This document shows positions 28,903-38,408 of a stretch of 64,000 bases of DNA, in pieces. Position numbers and translations under genes: made by a program. The first letter of the stretch is position 1, and every line of letters starts with the position of its first letter. The stretch is from Paucilactobacillus hokkaidonensis JCM 18461. Its GTDB lineage: Bacteria; Bacillota; Bacilli; Lactobacillales; Lactobacillaceae. The notes under the pieces were generated by a model that searched no databases, had not been told where the DNA came from, and was given only the letters and a program-made list of their open reading frames with translations. The DNA lies in assembly GCF_000829395.1 (NCBI RefSeq), contig NZ_AP014680.1:806001-870000 (forward strand), read 5' to 3'.

Positions 28903-28945
28903 ATACAACGAGGTGGGTGGGAATCTTATTTCGTTGTATTTTTTT
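28903..28945 (+). terminator. Rho-independent terminator of metK
   Basis: ATACAACGA pairs with TCGTTGTAT around a 19-nt loop and is followed by a run of T. Confidence 0.82.
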
Positions 28946-28993
28946 GCAGTATTTTAGTACTAATTTGATTTGAATTTTAGAAAGAAGGAAGTT

Positions 28994-30466
28994 ATGGCAA
29001 AAAAAACAAACGTGCCAGTTGTAACAATTGCGATCTTTGTGGCTACTTTTTTAAGTGCTGTTGAAGGAACAATTGTGTCGACTGCCATGCCAACAATTGT
29101 TGGAGACCTCAAGGGTGTCTCTATCATGAATTGGGTCTTTTCAATTTATTTATTAACCAATGCATTGGCCACTCCAATCTATGGGAAATTGGCCGATCGA
29201 ATTGGTCGTAAGCCGGTTTTTTTATTTGGCTTAATTGTGTTCGTGGGCGGCTCAATGATGAGTGGCCTGTCAAATTCAATGGGGCAATTAATCTTTTGGC
29301 GAGCTATTCAAGGAATCGGAGCCGGAACGATTATGCCAGTTTCATTTACGATTATTGCCGATATCTATCCGTTTGAAAAACGGGCCAAAGTGATGGGATT
29401 CAATGGTTCTGCATGGGGAATCGCTTCCGTTGTTGCGCCATTATTAGGTGGCTTTATTGTTGATCAATTAAGCTGGCATTGGGTCTTTTTTATCAATATT
29501 CCAATTGGCTTGATTGCAATGATAATGATTTGGGGATTTTTGCATGAAGAAAAACATGTTACCCATTCTAAGTTAGATGTTTTGGGAATCTTATGGTTAT
29601 CCGTTTCGTTAATTGGATTGATGTATGGGTTCCAACTATTAAGTATGACTAGTCATTCACCATGGTCAGTTTTACTTAGTTTTGCAATTTTCATTGTCAG
29701 TCTGTTATTGTTTGTTCGCCAGGAAAAACGAGTAGAGGATCCAATTATTTTCTTGAACTTATTTAAGAACAGAACATTTGTAATTCAAAACTTTGCAGCC
29801 GCCATGGTTTCGGCCTATTTGATTGCATTTAACGTATATTTGCCAATGTGGACACAAGGATTATTAGGATTACGTGCGTCAATGGCTGGATTTGCTGTTA
29901 CGCCAAGTTCGATTATGTGGATCGTTGGTTCTTTTATTGCTGGACGAATGTTAGCTAAATCAAATCCGCAGAAATTATTATTTTTTAGTCTAAGTATTTT
30001 AACTGTAATGGGAATTGCCATGGTATTGTTACCACAACAAACACCATTTTGGGTATTTTTAGCATTCTCAACTGTATTTGGGATTGGTTTTGGAACAACG
30101 ATTACAGGTAGCACGGTTACTTCACAAAGTTTGGTTTCTCATGAAATTATTGGTGTGGCCACGTCGTTTAATACGTTGGCTCGATCATTATCACAGACAA
30201 TTATGATCGCCGTTTTTGGAATTATTATGAATCACTCCATGGCAGCGGGTATTAGTGCACATGCAAGTCAAGGTGTGAAGTTATCAATGATGAACAAAAT
30301 GATTAATCCACAAACTGTGACGCAACTACCCCAGCATTTGATTCCAACATTACGCCAAATTTATTATACTGGACTGCATAATGTTTTTTTAGTTGCGTTA
30401 GGGCTGGTTATGTTAGCTTTGATTGTTAATATTTTTGATCAACAAGATTCAAAGAAAATAAATTAA
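28994..30466 (+). CDS. MFS multidrug exporter, DHA2 (14-helix) type
   Basis: 490 residues from ATG 28994 (SD AAGAAGGAAG). About fourteen hydrophobic helices with DHA2 motifs: ATFLSAVEGTIVSTAMPTI in helix 1, GKLADRIGRKPVFLFGL (motif A) between helices 2 and 3, WRAIQGIGAGTIMPV (motif B), and GSAWGIASVVAPLLGGFI (motif C, antiporter signature). Likely a proton-coupled drug exporter; substrate unknown. Single-gene unit, convergent with mnmM. Confidence 0.88.
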   Translation: MAKKTNVPVVTIAIFVATFLSAVEGTIVSTAMPTIVGDLKGVSIMNWVFSIYLLTNALATPIYGKLADRIGRKPVFLFGLIVFVGGSMMSGLSNSMGQLIFWRAIQGIGAGTIMPVSFTIIADIYPFEKRAKVMGFNGSAWGIASVVAPLLGGFIVDQLSWHWVFFINIPIGLIAMIMIWGFLHEEKHVTHSKLDVLGILWLSVSLIGLMYGFQLLSMTSHSPWSVLLSFAIFIVSLLLFVRQEKRVEDPIIFLNLFKNRTFVIQNFAAAMVSAYLIAFNVYLPMWTQGLLGLRASMAGFAVTPSSIMWIVGSFIAGRMLAKSNPQKLLFFSLSILTVMGIAMVLLPQQTPFWVFLAFSTVFGIGFGTTITGSTVTSQSLVSHEIIGVATSFNTLARSLSQTIMIAVFGIIMNHSMAAGISAHASQGVKLSMMNKMINPQTVTQLPQHLIPTLRQIYYTGLHNVFLVALGLVMLALIVNIFDQQDSKKIN

Positions 30467-30485
30467 ATAGCCGGTATTTACAAAA

Positions 30486-30532
30486 ATAAAGATAGCTTAT
30501 GTCGATTACTCTTGGCATACTCTATCTTTTTT
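30486..30532. terminator. Bidirectional terminator between MFS gene and mnmM
   Basis: AAAGATAG pairs with CTATCTTT across a loop, with T runs on both strands. The right arm overlaps the mnmM stop codon. Confidence 0.7.
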
Positions 30533-31082
30533 GGATTACCACCAAACGTGGTGGTGTATTTACTTGATTAATAAATTGATACTCTAGCACATTAAATATT
30601 TTTTGATCTAGTTTGGTTGCAAACTGTTCAACTGATTGCCGTTCGTTGTTGCCACCCGGATGGCCGTAGTAAATGACAATACAAATAGTCGCACCGCGTC
30701 GCAAGAGGGGCAATAAAGTTTTAATTGCCTGAATAGTTGTTTTTCCGTGTGTGATAACAGTTTTGTCACCACCGGGGAGGTAGCCTAAGTTAAAGATTGC
30801 TCCACCAATTTGATTTGTCACATATTTACTGATGTTTTCATGTCCATCGCAAATCAGAGTAGTTTGAGCTTGTAACCCGGTTAGCAATAATTGTTGTTGA
30901 GTTGTATCGATTGCAGTTTGTTGGATATCAAAGCCATAAACTCGGCCCGTTTTACCAACTAGCGATGCCAAAAAGATTGTGTCGTTACCATTTCCAACGG
31001 TTGCATCAATCACGGTCTCACCAGCAGTGATGTTATCCTTTAAAATTGTATGGCTAAATTCTAGGGCAGATTGTAAGTTCAA
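30522..31082 (-). CDS. mnmM: YtqB/MnmM-type tRNA methyltransferase
   Basis: 186 residues, TTG start at 31082 directly after the PAP2 stop. A class I SAM-dependent methyltransferase: DATVGNGNDT (SAM motif I), GFDIQQTAI (motif II) and the family-specific NLGYLPGGDK and YYGHPGG. This is the YtqB group, for which tRNA wobble-uridine (nm5U to mnm5U) methylation has been described under the name MnmM. Translationally coupled to the upstream PAP2 gene. Confidence 0.85.
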   Translation of the reverse strand: MNLQSALEFSHTILKDNITAGETVIDATVGNGNDTIFLASLVGKTGRVYGFDIQQTAIDTTQQQLLLTGLQAQTTLICDGHENISKYVTNQIGGAIFNLGYLPGGDKTVITHGKTTIQAIKTLLPLLRRGATICIVIYYGHPGGNNERQSVEQFATKLDQKIFNVLEYQFINQVNTPPRLVVIQKR

Positions 31083-31724
31083 TTATTTCACAACTTTCCG
31101 TAAACCAAATGCCATTTGGCCTAGCATTAAGATTATATAACCAAGGCAAAATCCAGCAACCACATCACTAGGGTAATGAACACCAACATAAATACGAGAA
31201 TAGCCTACCAAGATAATCATAATCAGCAAAATAGTATTAGTCAGCCAGCGTTGCCATCTTAAAATGACATAGTATTGTACCAAAACAATTACAGCTCCCA
31301 AAATCAATGTTGCCCCAATTGCATGGCCACTGGGAAAACTATAGCCGCCGTAATGCATTAACTGATCAACATTGGGTCGGGGACGAGCAACGATATGCTT
31401 GATCCCAGCGTTAACCAATGAACCAATACTTGGGATTAATATGAAAAACAGAGCCGTTGTGGTTCGATGCTCAATTGCAAAAATAATGGTACCAATGACT
31501 ACAATGACTGACATTGGCAATGTATTGAAAAAGGTTGTATACCAAGTTAATAACATACTTTTCCAATCAGTTTGTGGAAAACGAATTTGACGAATTAAGG
31601 TCATATCAAACGATTTAACCCAACTAGCATGTAGACTAACACCACTAAACAGTGTGACAAATACCGCACACGCGATAATAAACAGAACTGTTTGTGACCG
31701 ACTAAGTCGATGCGCAGCATTCAT
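31083..31724 (-). CDS. PAP2-family membrane phosphatase
   Basis: 213 residues, six hydrophobic helices with all three PAP2 motifs: KHIVARPRP (KxxxxxxRP), PSGHA, and SRIYVGVHYPSD (SRxxxxxHxxxD). Members dephosphorylate undecaprenyl pyrophosphate or phosphatidic acid at the outer membrane face; which lipid is used here is unknown. GGGAGG precedes the ATG at 31724. Forms an operon with mnmM. Confidence 0.9.
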   Translation of the reverse strand: MNAAHRLSRSQTVLFIIACAVFVTLFSGVSLHASWVKSFDMTLIRQIRFPQTDWKSMLLTWYTTFFNTLPMSVIVVIGTIIFAIEHRTTTALFFILIPSIGSLVNAGIKHIVARPRPNVDQLMHYGGYSFPSGHAIGATLILGAVIVLVQYYVILRWQRWLTNTILLIMIILVGYSRIYVGVHYPSDVVAGFCLGYIILMLGQMAFGLRKVVK

Positions 31725-31884
31725 AGTAAATTCCTCCCAAATATGTTTAATACAGATATTGTATCACAAAGCATAATTACTCAACTATTTCACTTGAGTG
31801 ATAATCGAATAATTGTAGTATACAATTATTTTAAAAATATTTAGCGTTAGTGAATAATTGTTCATTGATTTTTAGAATGGGGCC

Positions 31885-31913
31885 TTGCAAATCACTACCT
31901 GCATTGATATGAT
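31885..31913 (+). promoter_or_regulatory. Promoter of the leuS leader
   Basis: TTGCAA (31885-31890) and TATGAT (31908-31913) with a 17-base spacer, just upstream of the T-box leader. Confidence 0.6.
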
Positions 31914-31919
31914 AGTAGC

Positions 31920-32158
31920 AATATTTAATCGTTGAGAGGGATTATTAGAAAGTTAACTTTGCCAGAGACTACATGGGACTGTGAATGTAGATTGTTGATT
32001 TTTAAACTCACCCTTGAGAATTCTTTGCTGAAATAACAGTAGGTGAAGACGTGGTTTCGCGTTAAGAAGTTTGAGCGCTACATTAACGTAGAAAATGGGT
32101 GGTACCGCGGAACTTATTCGTCCTATAGGAATTCAATTTCCTATGGGATTTTTTATTT
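31920..32158 (+). ncRNA. T-box leader (leucine) of leuS
   Basis: The invariant T-box core TGGGTGGTACCGCGG lies at 32096-32110 and is followed by a terminator stem TCCTATAGGAA/TTTCCTATGGGA with a T run (32121-32154). Stem I sequences precede it; CTC at 32007-32009 followed by A is the likely leucine specifier codon (inference). Uncharged tRNA-Leu would favour antitermination and leuS expression. Confidence 0.93.
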
Positions 32159-32183
32159 TCTAAAGCAACTCGCAACGATTTAT

Positions 32184-32310
32184 TAAATGTGTTCGTAAGG
32201 CCAGAGTTTTAGGGCTAAGCTAGAACTAATCATCAATAAAACCTAACCCGCTTTATCAATGATTAGTTCCAACTTAGCCTACGAACTCTAACCGGCCTTA
32301 CTCACACTCT
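32184..32310 (-). repeat. Long hairpin repeat, copy F (between T-box and leuS)
   Basis: On the minus strand it begins AGAGTGTGAGTAAGGCCGG and ends near CACATTTA. Arms GTAAGGCC/GGCCTTAC pair, and a long inner helix surrounds an internal loop. Blocks GGTTAGAG, CGTAGGCTAAG and GCCCTAAAACTCTG fit the family. It sits in the leuS 5' untranslated region and ends directly at AAAAGGGAG, the leuS ribosome site. Confidence 0.85.
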
Positions 32311-32329
32311 AAAAGGGAGACGATTATTC

Positions 32330-34750
32330 ATGGCTTACAATCATGATGTGATTGAACGTAAGTGGCAACATTATTGGAAAACAAATAAAACTTTTAAGGT
32401 GGATATCGACACAACTAAGCCTAAGTATTATGCCTTGGATATGTTTCCTTACCCGTCTGGACAAGGGTTGCACGTTGGTCATCCAGAAGGCTATACAGCA
32501 ACGGATGCAATTGCACGGATGCGTCGAATGCAAGGATTCAATGTATTACACCCAATGGGATGGGATGCATTTGGACTCCCGGCGGAACAATATGCGTTAA
32601 AAACCGGGCATAACCCCAAGGACTTTACGTCACAAAATATTAAGGTGTTCAAACACCAAATTCAATCACTCGGTTTTTCTTACGATTGGGATCGGGAAGT
32701 TAATACGACTGACCCTAAGTTTTATAAGTGGACCCAATGGATATTTGAACAATTATACAAAAAAGGACTTGCTTATGAAGACAAAATCATGGTCAATTGG
32801 GCTCCCGATTTTATGGGTGGTACTGTAGTTGCTAATGAAGAAGTGGTTGATGGTAAGACAGAACGTGGTGGTTATCCAGTTTATCGGGTACCAATGCGTC
32901 AATGGGTATTAAGAATTACAAAGTATGCAGATCGTTTGATTGATGATTTGGATGATGTTGATTGGCCAGAAAGCATTAAAGAGCAGCAACGTAATTGGAT
33001 TGGGCGTTCTGAAGGAGCCAGTGTCTTTTTTGGAGTGGATCAACATCCAGATGATAAGGTTGAGGTCTTTACTACCCGACCAGATACTTTATATGGTGCG
33101 ACCTACATGGTACTAGCACCAGAACATGAGCTAGTAAATCAAATCACCACAACTGAACAGTCAGAACAAGTAAAGGCTTATCAAGATGAGGTTTCGCGTC
33201 GTTCAGACTTGGAACGAACGGATCTAAATAAAGACAAATCTGGTGTCTTCACTGGTGCCTATGGAATTAATCCAGTTACTGGCAAGAAAATTCCAATTTG
33301 GATTGGTGACTATGTGCTTGCGTCTTATGGGACTGGTGCCATTATGGCTGTGCCAGCACATGATGATCGTGACTGGGAATTTGCACAAAAGTTTGGTTTA
33401 GATATTATTCCAGTGATCGAAGGTGGGGACGTTACTAAAGCGGCTTTTACCGGCGAAGGAGCCTATATCAATTCTGACTTAGTTGCTGGAATGGATCGAA
33501 AGACCGCCATTCATGCCATGATCGAATGGCTGGAAGAACACCATGCTGGTGATAAAAAGATTAATTATCGATTACGCGATTGGATCTTTTCACGTCAACG
33601 ATATTGGGGTGAACCAATTCCAGTAATTCACTGGGAAGATGGGGAAACAACGTTAGTTCCTGAAGACGAGTTACCATTGCGGTTACCAGCAACTAAACAA
33701 CTTGAACCATCCGGAACTGGCGAAAGCCCATTAGCTAATATTGACGACTGGGTAAACGTGGTGGATGAAAACGGCCGCAAGGGAACTCGCGAAACTAACA
33801 CAATGCCACAGTGGGCCGGTTCATCATGGTATTGGTTGCGCTACATGGATCCCAACAATGATACTGAATTAGCCAGTCAGGAAGCCCTAAATTATTGGTC
33901 ACCAGTTGATTTGTACGTTGGGGGTGCTGAACATGCGGTCTTACATTTACTTTATGCTCGCTTCTGGCATAAATTTCTCTATGACTTAGGCATTGTACCA
34001 ACCAAAGAGCCATTCCAAAAGCTAGTTAACCAAGGGATGATTTTAGGTAAGAACCATGAAAAAATGTCCAAATCTAAAGGTAATGTGGTTAATCCGGATG
34101 ATATTGTGGATCAGTATGGTGCGGATACGTTGCGATTATATGAAATGTTCATGGGCCCACTTGAGGATTCAGTTCCTTGGGATGAAAAAGGACTGCATGG
34201 TAGTAATAAATGGATTCAACGACTATGGCGTTTACTGATTGATGACAATAATCATTTACGCGATCGAGTAACGACATTTAATGATGGTAAATTAACCAAG
34301 ATCTATAACCAAACTGTTAAAAAGGTGACCGAAGACTTTAGTCGGCTTCATTTCAATACCGGTATTTCTCAATTAATGGTATTTGTTAATGAAGCCTACA
34401 AGGTTGATGATTTACCAGTTGAGTACATGGAAGGCTTTGTCAAAATGATTTCACCGATCATGCCCCATGTTGCAGAGGAATTATGGAGTAAATTTAACGA
34501 AAGTGAAACGATCGCCTATCAAAAATGGCCGACTTATGATCCGGCTCAGTTAATTGAAGATGAAGTCGAAGTGGTAGTACAGATTAACGGCAAGGTTAAA
34601 GGGCATTTGACGGTTGCCAAGGATGCAGCCAAGGATGTTCTTGAAACACAGGCGTTAGCTGATGAACATGTTAAAGATAATTTAGTCGATAAAACTGTTC
34701 GGAAAGTAATTGTGGTTCCCAACAAAATTGTTAATATTGTGGCAAACTAA
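32330..34750 (+). CDS. leuS: Leucyl-tRNA synthetase
   Basis: 806 residues, normal bacterial LeuRS length. HIGH-type motif HVGH at residues 48-51 within [16 protein letters not shown], editing domain (about 220-410) with [15 protein letters not shown], and [10 protein letters not shown] near residue 577. Charges tRNA-Leu in the cytoplasm. Controlled by the T-box upstream; SD AAAGGGAGA. Single gene with a terminator. Confidence 0.98.
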   Translation: MAYNHDVIERKWQHYWKTNKTFKVDIDTTKPKYYALDMFPYPSGQGLHVGHPEGYTATDAIARMRRMQGFNVLHPMGWDAFGLPAEQYALKTGHNPKDFTSQNIKVFKHQIQSLGFSYDWDREVNTTDPKFYKWTQWIFEQLYKKGLAYEDKIMVNWAPDFMGGTVVANEEVVDGKTERGGYPVYRVPMRQWVLRITKYADRLIDDLDDVDWPESIKEQQRNWIGRSEGASVFFGVDQHPDDKVEVFTTRPDTLYGATYMVLAPEHELVNQITTTEQSEQVKAYQDEVSRRSDLERTDLNKDKSGVFTGAYGINPVTGKKIPIWIGDYVLASYGTGAIMAVPAHDDRDWEFAQKFGLDIIPVIEGGDVTKAAFTGEGAYINSDLVAGMDRKTAIHAMIEWLEEHHAGDKKINYRLRDWIFSRQRYWGEPIPVIHWEDGETTLVPEDELPLRLPATKQLEPSGTGESPLANIDDWVNVVDENGRKGTRETNTMPQWAGSSWYWLRYMDPNNDTELASQEALNYWSPVDLYVGGAEHAVLHLLYARFWHKFLYDLGIVPTKEPFQKLVNQGMILGKNHEKMSKSKGNVVNPDDIVDQYGADTLRLYEMFMGPLEDSVPWDEKGLHGSNKWIQRLWRLLIDDNNHLRDRVTTFNDGKLTKIYNQTVKKVTEDFSRLHFNTGISQLMVFVNEAYKVDDLPVEYMEGFVKMISPIMPHVAEELWSKFNESETIAYQKWPTYDPAQLIEDEVEVVVQINGKVKGHLTVAKDAAKDVLETQALADEHVKDNLVDKTVRKVIVVPNKIVNIVAN

Positions 34751-34764
34751 CCAGTTTACGGCAC

Positions 34765-34793
34765 TAAAAACTCCATTAATTTGGAGTTTTTTT
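34765..34793 (+). terminator. Rho-independent terminator of leuS
   Basis: AAAAACTCC pairs with GGAGTTTTT around ATTAATTT, ending in T7. Confidence 0.88.
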
Positions 34794-34907
34794 GGTTCAT
34801 CAAAAATTAATTTTCCAAGATATTATTAAATATATAATAATTAAATTGCGCCCTCTACGCATAAACGCTAAAATGGTTAGGATGAACTTCAGAAAGTAGG
34901 CAGGCAG

Positions 34908-36554
34908 ATGGCAAAGCAATCCAAGTTGGCAATGGATATAACAAAACAACAAGACGCTCAAACTAAAATGTTGAGTGGTTCAGCATGGATGACTGCTGGG
35001 AGTATTTTTTCACGGATCTTAGGTGCTATTTATATTATTCCATGGGTTACTTGGTTGGGTAATTATAGTGATCAGGCCAATGCCTTGTATGCCAAGGGAT
35101 ACAATATTTACAGTTTCTTCTTAATGGCAGCTGTTGCCGGAGTACCATCAGCAGTTTCAAAGTTAGTATCGCATTATAATGCGATGAATGAGTATGGGGT
35201 TGGACGCCGACTATATCACCATGGAATGTATGTTTCAGCGCTGACTGGTTTTGTGGCGGCCGTCATATTATATTTTGGAGCGCCGTTGTTTGCTGACGGG
35301 GATGCCAACGTGATTCCGGTGTTACGATCTTTGACATTGGCAATTTTAGTCATTCCCTCAATGAGTTTAGTGCGTGGATTCTTCCAAGGATACCAACAAA
35401 TGGCTCCGTCTGCGATTTCTCAATTTGTGGAACAAGTTTTTCGGGTAGTCTACATGTTGGCGGCCACATTTTTTATCATGCGTGTGCAGCATGGTAGTTG
35501 GGTTAATGCAGTCTCACAGTCAACATTTGCGGCTTTCATTGGATCTTTGGGCAGCATTTTATTGTTGGCGTATTATTATTTACGCAATAAAGAATCAATG
35601 GATGAATTGGTGGCTCAAAGTGATAACCAATTGGTTGTATCGTCTTGGTCTTTAATTAAGGATATTATTATCCAAGCAATACCATTTATTATTGTTTCAT
35701 CTGGAACGATCATTTTTCAATTAATTGATCAGTACACTTTTTTCAATGTGATGCGGCAGTTGCATGAGTACACGATGGCGGAAATGAACCAACTGTATGC
35801 ATTGTTTTCATTTAATGCTAATAAATTGATGATGGTGGTTATTTCGTTAGCGTCAGCTTTATCAATTACGGTAATTCCAATGTTGTCAGCAGCTAAAACA
35901 AAGGATGATATAACAGGTATTCGGCAACAAACTTCAAATGCGCTATTGTTGTTTTATTTTGTAATGTTACCAGCATCTTTGGGTTTGGCAGCCGTTGCTA
36001 AGCCACTGTATACTATTTTTTATCGATACAGTGCTTCTGGAACTACAGTATTAATAATTTCTGCGTACATTGCGATAATCTTGGGACTGTATACGGTTGT
36101 TTCTGCGATCATGCAAGGCCTGTCACAAAATGTGCGTACCTTAAAATATTTAGGTATTGGGATTGTGGTGAAACTAGTGTTGCAAGTACCTGCAATTTTG
36201 TTACTTAAAACGATTGGACCACTTATTGCAACCGGAATGGCAATGACGGTTACTGTTTACTTAATTATTCATTCTTTGAATGTGGAATATCGGTTACCAT
36301 TCAAAAAAATGGCAAAATCAACCAATCAAATTTTATTATTTTCCATTATTACCTTTGTGGTTGCACGATTGGTTGTTGACGTGTTGTACCTGTTTTTCAG
36401 TGATTATGGGCGTGGGTCGGCCTTTTTTGTATTACTTGTAGCGGTACTGTTTGGTGGCGGTGTATACGCTGTGTTAGCATTAAAAACCCGACTAGCTGAT
36501 CGATTAATTGGCAATCGGGTTGCAGGAATTAGACGGAGATTACACATTAAGTAG
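34908..36554 (+). CDS. MurJ/YtgP-like lipid II flippase (MVF/polysaccharide transporter family)
   Basis: 548 residues with about fourteen hydrophobic helices. Start region LSGSAWMTAGSIFSRILGAIYIIPW and the RGFFQGYQQMAPSAISQFVEQVFRVVYM signature are typical of the YtgP branch of the MOP flippase superfamily, shown in Bacillus to act as MurJ. Expected to flip lipid II across the membrane for peptidoglycan synthesis. It is followed after 10 bases by a pseudouridine synthase gene, the same gene order as ytgP with its neighbour in Bacillus. Confidence 0.83.
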   Translation: MAKQSKLAMDITKQQDAQTKMLSGSAWMTAGSIFSRILGAIYIIPWVTWLGNYSDQANALYAKGYNIYSFFLMAAVAGVPSAVSKLVSHYNAMNEYGVGRRLYHHGMYVSALTGFVAAVILYFGAPLFADGDANVIPVLRSLTLAILVIPSMSLVRGFFQGYQQMAPSAISQFVEQVFRVVYMLAATFFIMRVQHGSWVNAVSQSTFAAFIGSLGSILLLAYYYLRNKESMDELVAQSDNQLVVSSWSLIKDIIIQAIPFIIVSSGTIIFQLIDQYTFFNVMRQLHEYTMAEMNQLYALFSFNANKLMMVVISLASALSITVIPMLSAAKTKDDITGIRQQTSNALLLFYFVMLPASLGLAAVAKPLYTIFYRYSASGTTVLIISAYIAIILGLYTVVSAIMQGLSQNVRTLKYLGIGIVVKLVLQVPAILLLKTIGPLIATGMAMTVTVYLIIHSLNVEYRLPFKKMAKSTNQILLFSIITFVVARLVVDVLYLFFSDYGRGSAFFVLLVAVLFGGGVYAVLALKTRLADRLIGNRVAGIRRRLHIK

Positions 36555-36564
36555 GGGTAATTAA

Positions 36565-37269
36565 ATGAGAATCGATAAATTTCTCCACGATCAACAGTTT
36601 GGAACGCGTGCACAAATCCATGAAATAATTAAACAACGACGAGTGCTCGTAAACGGTCAGGTTGTTAAAGCGTATAAACAAAGTGTTACTCTAGATGATC
36701 AGGTTGCAGTCGATGGCCAAATAGTTGGTCAACAGACTGTTTTTTACTACTTAATGAATAAACCTAGTGGGGTGATCACAGCCACTAACGATGCAACACA
36801 AAAAACAGTGATGGATTTATTTGCAACTGATGACCAACGATCAGATTTATTTCCGGTGGGCCGATTAGACAAAGATACAACGGGAGCATTGGTAATTACG
36901 AACGATGGTCAGTTAGCACATCGGTTGGTGAGTCCTAAATCACATGTGGGCAAACTCTATGAAACAAAAGTTACTGGAAAAATAACTGCTGAACAGTTGC
37001 AGTCATTGCAAGCTGGGATTGTGTTGAAAAACGGTGATCAAGTTACTGCTGAGTCAACGGCAATTGTTGCACAAAATGAGAATGAAACTACTATTAAAAT
37101 TGTGTTACATCAGGGTAAGTATCATCAAGTTAAGCGAATGTTTGGAGCTTTAGGACAACGGGTTATCCAATTGGACCGGCTAGCATTTGCTGGTTTAACA
37201 GTTAATGGATTGGCCGCGGGGGAGTACCGTGAACTGACGGATGAAGAGATTAAAATGCTGAACGAATAG
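36565..37269 (+). CDS. RsuA/RluB-family rRNA pseudouridine synthase
   Basis: 234 residues: N-terminal S4 RNA-binding domain (MRIDKFLHDQQFGTRAQIHEIIKQRRVLVNGQ, 1-60) and the catalytic domain with the Asp motif GRLDKDTTGALVITNDG (catalytic Asp at about residue 102) and KYHQVKRMFGALGQRV. Size and domain order fit the short RsuA-type enzymes that modify 16S rRNA; the exact target uridine is not deducible. Co-transcribed with the flippase gene (SD AGGGG). Confidence 0.9.
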   Translation: MRIDKFLHDQQFGTRAQIHEIIKQRRVLVNGQVVKAYKQSVTLDDQVAVDGQIVGQQTVFYYLMNKPSGVITATNDATQKTVMDLFATDDQRSDLFPVGRLDKDTTGALVITNDGQLAHRLVSPKSHVGKLYETKVTGKITAEQLQSLQAGIVLKNGDQVTAESTAIVAQNENETTIKIVLHQGKYHQVKRMFGALGQRVIQLDRLAFAGLTVNGLAAGEYRELTDEEIKMLNE

Positions 37270-37315
37270 CATTATGTATTATACAATTAACAGAAATGAC
37301 TACATTTTTATGGAT

Positions 37316-37417
37316 TAAATGCGTTCGCAACCGCACTCGCTTCGCTACGATGTCGATTGTACTATGCCGAAAACCGGCAAGTACACGTAGCCATCTAACC
37401 GCGGTTGTTCACACTTT
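37316..37417 (-). repeat. Long hairpin repeat, copy G (overlaps 3' end of nnrD)
   Basis: On the minus strand AAAGTGTGAACAACCGCGG... to ...GCGGTTGCGAACGCATTTA, with arms AACCGC/GCGGTT and an inner hairpin TTGCCGGTTTTCGGCA. The conserved GGTTAG block supplies the TAG stop codon of nnrD (37395-37397). It shares 29 identical bases (37357-37385) with the composite copy at 43857-43885. Confidence 0.85.
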
Positions 37418-38225
37418 GTTTCATGAATTTTGGTAATGACTGACTAATCTGATGTGGTAACACCACATATTGTGTTTCAGCTAATTTTTCAGCAATTGCA
37501 CTGTGCGCGTAAACTGCGGCCAGAGTTGCTTGAATTGAATCGCTGAATTGGGCGGTAAATCCGCCGATCATCCCGGCTAAGGTATCACCCATTCCACCAG
37601 TCGCTTGCGCCGGTGTTCCAATTGGCAATTGATATGTTTCATCAGCGGTATAAATTTCTGTGTGGTGTTTTTTTAAAACAACCGTGGCATTTAATTGTGC
37701 TTGTACGGCCTGATTGGCAGCGACGTTTTGATCAGCAATTTTAATGCCGGATAGGCGTTGCCATTCCATTTGATGAGGAGTAAAAATAATATTACCAGCA
37801 GGTTGTGCGATCTGTTTGGCTGTCATCATTGTAATGGCTGAACCGTCGATCACTACGGTTTGGTTGGCACTAGTATTGGCGAATACAGTTGCCAACACTT
37901 CTTGACTATGAAAGTCATCACCAAGGCCGGGTCCAACAACAACCACAGTGGCTTCACTCACCAAATGACTAAGTTGGACTTTATCGTAGTAGTTTACAAA
38001 CATCGTTTCTGGTAATTGGGCGTGTAAACTAAAAGAATTGGATGTGTCTGTGGCGGTGGTTACTAAACCAGCACCGGAATACACCGTAGCAGTGGCTGCC
38101 ATGATGATGGCGCCACCGAAATTAGCATTACCACCAATTAACACGACCTTACCAAAATTGCCCTTAAAACTGTCTTCAGGGCGTTGTTTAATTATGTTGA
38201 GAATTGTTGCATCTAATCGTTTCAT
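37395..38225 (-). CDS. nnrD: ADP-dependent NAD(P)H-hydrate dehydratase
   Basis: 276 residues from ATG 38225 (AAAGGATG upstream); the longer open frame passes through a hairpin repeat and is rejected. Ribokinase-like fold with GNFGKVVLIGGNANFGGAIIMAA, VVVGPGLGDD, FTPHQMEWQRL and the GGMGDTLAGMIGG phosphate-binding loop. Repairs hydrated NAD(P)H using ADP. No fused epimerase domain. Its last codons (S-V-N-N-R-G) and stop come from hairpin copy G. Confidence 0.9.
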   Translation of the reverse strand: MKRLDATILNIIKQRPEDSFKGNFGKVVLIGGNANFGGAIIMAATATVYSGAGLVTTATDTSNSFSLHAQLPETMFVNYYDKVQLSHLVSEATVVVVGPGLGDDFHSQEVLATVFANTSANQTVVIDGSAITMMTAKQIAQPAGNIIFTPHQMEWQRLSGIKIADQNVAANQAVQAQLNATVVLKKHHTEIYTADETYQLPIGTPAQATGGMGDTLAGMIGGFTAQFSDSIQATLAAVYAHSAIAEKLAETQYVVLPHQISQSLPKFMKQSVNNRG

Positions 38226-38250
38226 TTTGTCTGCATCCTTTTTTATGGTA

Positions 38251-38310
38251 GAAACGTGCTTACGAAGGAGTTTTAGTCCACGATATCTGGTACTCCGTAA
38301 CCCACATTCT
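38251..38310 (-). repeat. Short hairpin related to the long hairpin family, copy J
   Basis: On the minus strand AGAATGTGGG...GGAGTACC...CTCCTTCGTAAGCACGTTTC; TTACGGAGT pairs with ACTCCTTCGTAA. It keeps the CACGTTTC end and a variant of the AGAGTG end but is only 60 nt. It lies 25 bases before the nnrD start codon. Membership of the family is tentative. Confidence 0.45.
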
Positions 38311-38408
38311 TTTTGCAATTATATCATCATTAAAGCCCTTTTTCCTAGTAATGAAACTATGTTATGATATACCTACTCGTTTTAGAGTTAATTGGAGGAC
38401 GTTAATAA

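Noticed and set aside
38226-38318. N-terminal extension of nnrD
   Set aside because: It crosses the short hairpin copy J and has no family-like residues; ATG 38225 has a ribosome site.
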